From contig JAEDMP010000014.1 of the NCBI GenBank assembly GCA_016302965.1, positions 1 to 40,218 on the forward strand: a stretch of DNA of 40,218 bases, read 5' to 3'. Positions 39,918 to 40,218 of the stretch are shown piece after piece. Below the pieces are notes generated by a model, which worked only from the letters and a program-made list of their open reading frames with translations, ran no database searches and had not been told where the DNA came from. The stretch comes from Bacteroidaceae bacterium (GTDB taxonomy: Bacteria > Bacteroidota > Bacteroidia > Bacteroidales > Bacteroidaceae). Position numbers and translations under genes: made by a program. Within the stretch, counting starts at the first letter, position 1. Each line of letters starts with the position of its first letter.

Positions 39918-40218
39918 ATGTACGAACACGAACTTCCGTTTGAAAAAGACTTGGTCAATCTGCTTGTTAAGGAGAAAGGCTGGGTGGATGATGTCTTTAT
40001 TAATCCATCGGAAGAAGACTTGATAAAGAACTGGGCAAACATAGTCTTTAACAACAACCGCAAGCCAGAACGTTTGAGTGACTATCCACTGACCAAAGGT
40101 GAGATAGAGCAACTCTTGGAGCAAATTAATAACGCCGCCACTCCATTGCAGAAAAATGAGCTGATTACAAACGGTGAACTGATGATTGTACGTGATAACC
40201 CTGAGCATAAGGAAATGT
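39918..40218 (+). CDS. hsdR: Type I restriction enzyme HsdR, N-terminal 100 residues (cut by window end)
   Basis: The frame starts 7 bp after the HsdMS stop and is open to the window edge. The start LPFEKDLVNLLVKEKGW and the later LTKGEIEQLLEQINNAATPLQ, ending VRDNPEH, match the HsdR N-terminal region of EcoR124-type enzymes. HsdR provides the nuclease and translocase of type I systems. The nuclease and helicase motifs lie beyond the window, so integrity cannot be judged. Order ImmA - unknown - HsdMS - HsdR suggests one operon. Confidence 0.85.
   Translation, partial: MYEHELPFEKDLVNLLVKEKGWVDDVFINPSEEDLIKNWANIVFNNNRKPERLSDYPLTKGEIEQLLEQINNAATPLQKNELITNGELMIVRDNPEHKEM

Overview
The window looks like chromosomal DNA of a Bacteroidales bacterium, most likely Prevotellaceae (Prevotella/Segatella type). 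Three things point there. The promoters match the Bacteroidetes sigma-ABfr consensus (-7 TAnnTTTG, -33 TTG/TTTG about 20 bp upstream) and no strong Shine-Dalgarno sequences are seen. Bacteroidetes-restricted families are present (DUF4271, DUF4294). There is a TonB-dependent receptor with an N-terminal carboxypeptidase-regulatory-like domain. No database search was possible; gene names rest on recognisable motifs and family resemblance.

Layout. (1) 1-19.1 kb is mainly housekeeping on the minus strand: rnr - trhA-like PAQR gene - a 29-codon membrane micro-ORF - a membrane protein; tRNA-Gln with its own promoter and terminator; metK - DUF4271 - hemD - rnpA - yidD - tyrS; U32 peptidase - sufE - DUF4294; ptb - buk; and a thioredoxin-like gene - aroQ - O-methyltransferase - glf - fecE-type ATPase. 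Two plus-strand genes (flavodoxin-like protein and an unknown) sit at 12-13.3 kb. (2) 19.2-22.4 kb is an AT-richer cassette with a complete DpnII-type (GATC) restriction-modification system: Dam-class methylase, DpnII-family endonuclease, DpnA-type second methylase. A possible MITE (19/20 bp terminal inverted repeats) lies at its right edge. (3) 22.7-25.9 kb holds a TonB-dependent receptor and a small exported peptide. (4) 25.9-32.4 kb holds a divergent pair of unfamiliar genes: a 433-aa protein ending in two membrane helices, and a 1352-aa STAND/NACHT-like NTPase with an RN-x4-H (HEPN-like) motif near its N-terminus and a long helical C-terminal half. A membrane-anchored glycerophosphodiester phosphodiesterase follows 10 bp downstream. 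(5) After an unusual 21-bp tandem/inverted repeat comes an MFS sugar:H+ symporter. (6) From about 34.3 kb to the end is an AT-rich island: an AAA-ATPase gene remnant, an HTH-ImmA/IrrE metallopeptidase, a 155-aa unknown, an HsdM protein fused to a half HsdS, and the start of hsdR.

The best candidates for something undescribed are the HEPN-like/NTPase plus membrane-protein divergon (25.9-31.5 kb) and the ImmA-unknown-HsdMS-HsdR cassette, in which a one-TRD specificity domain is fused to the methylase. Both are inferences from sequence architecture. Whether either defends against phage cannot be decided from sequence alone.
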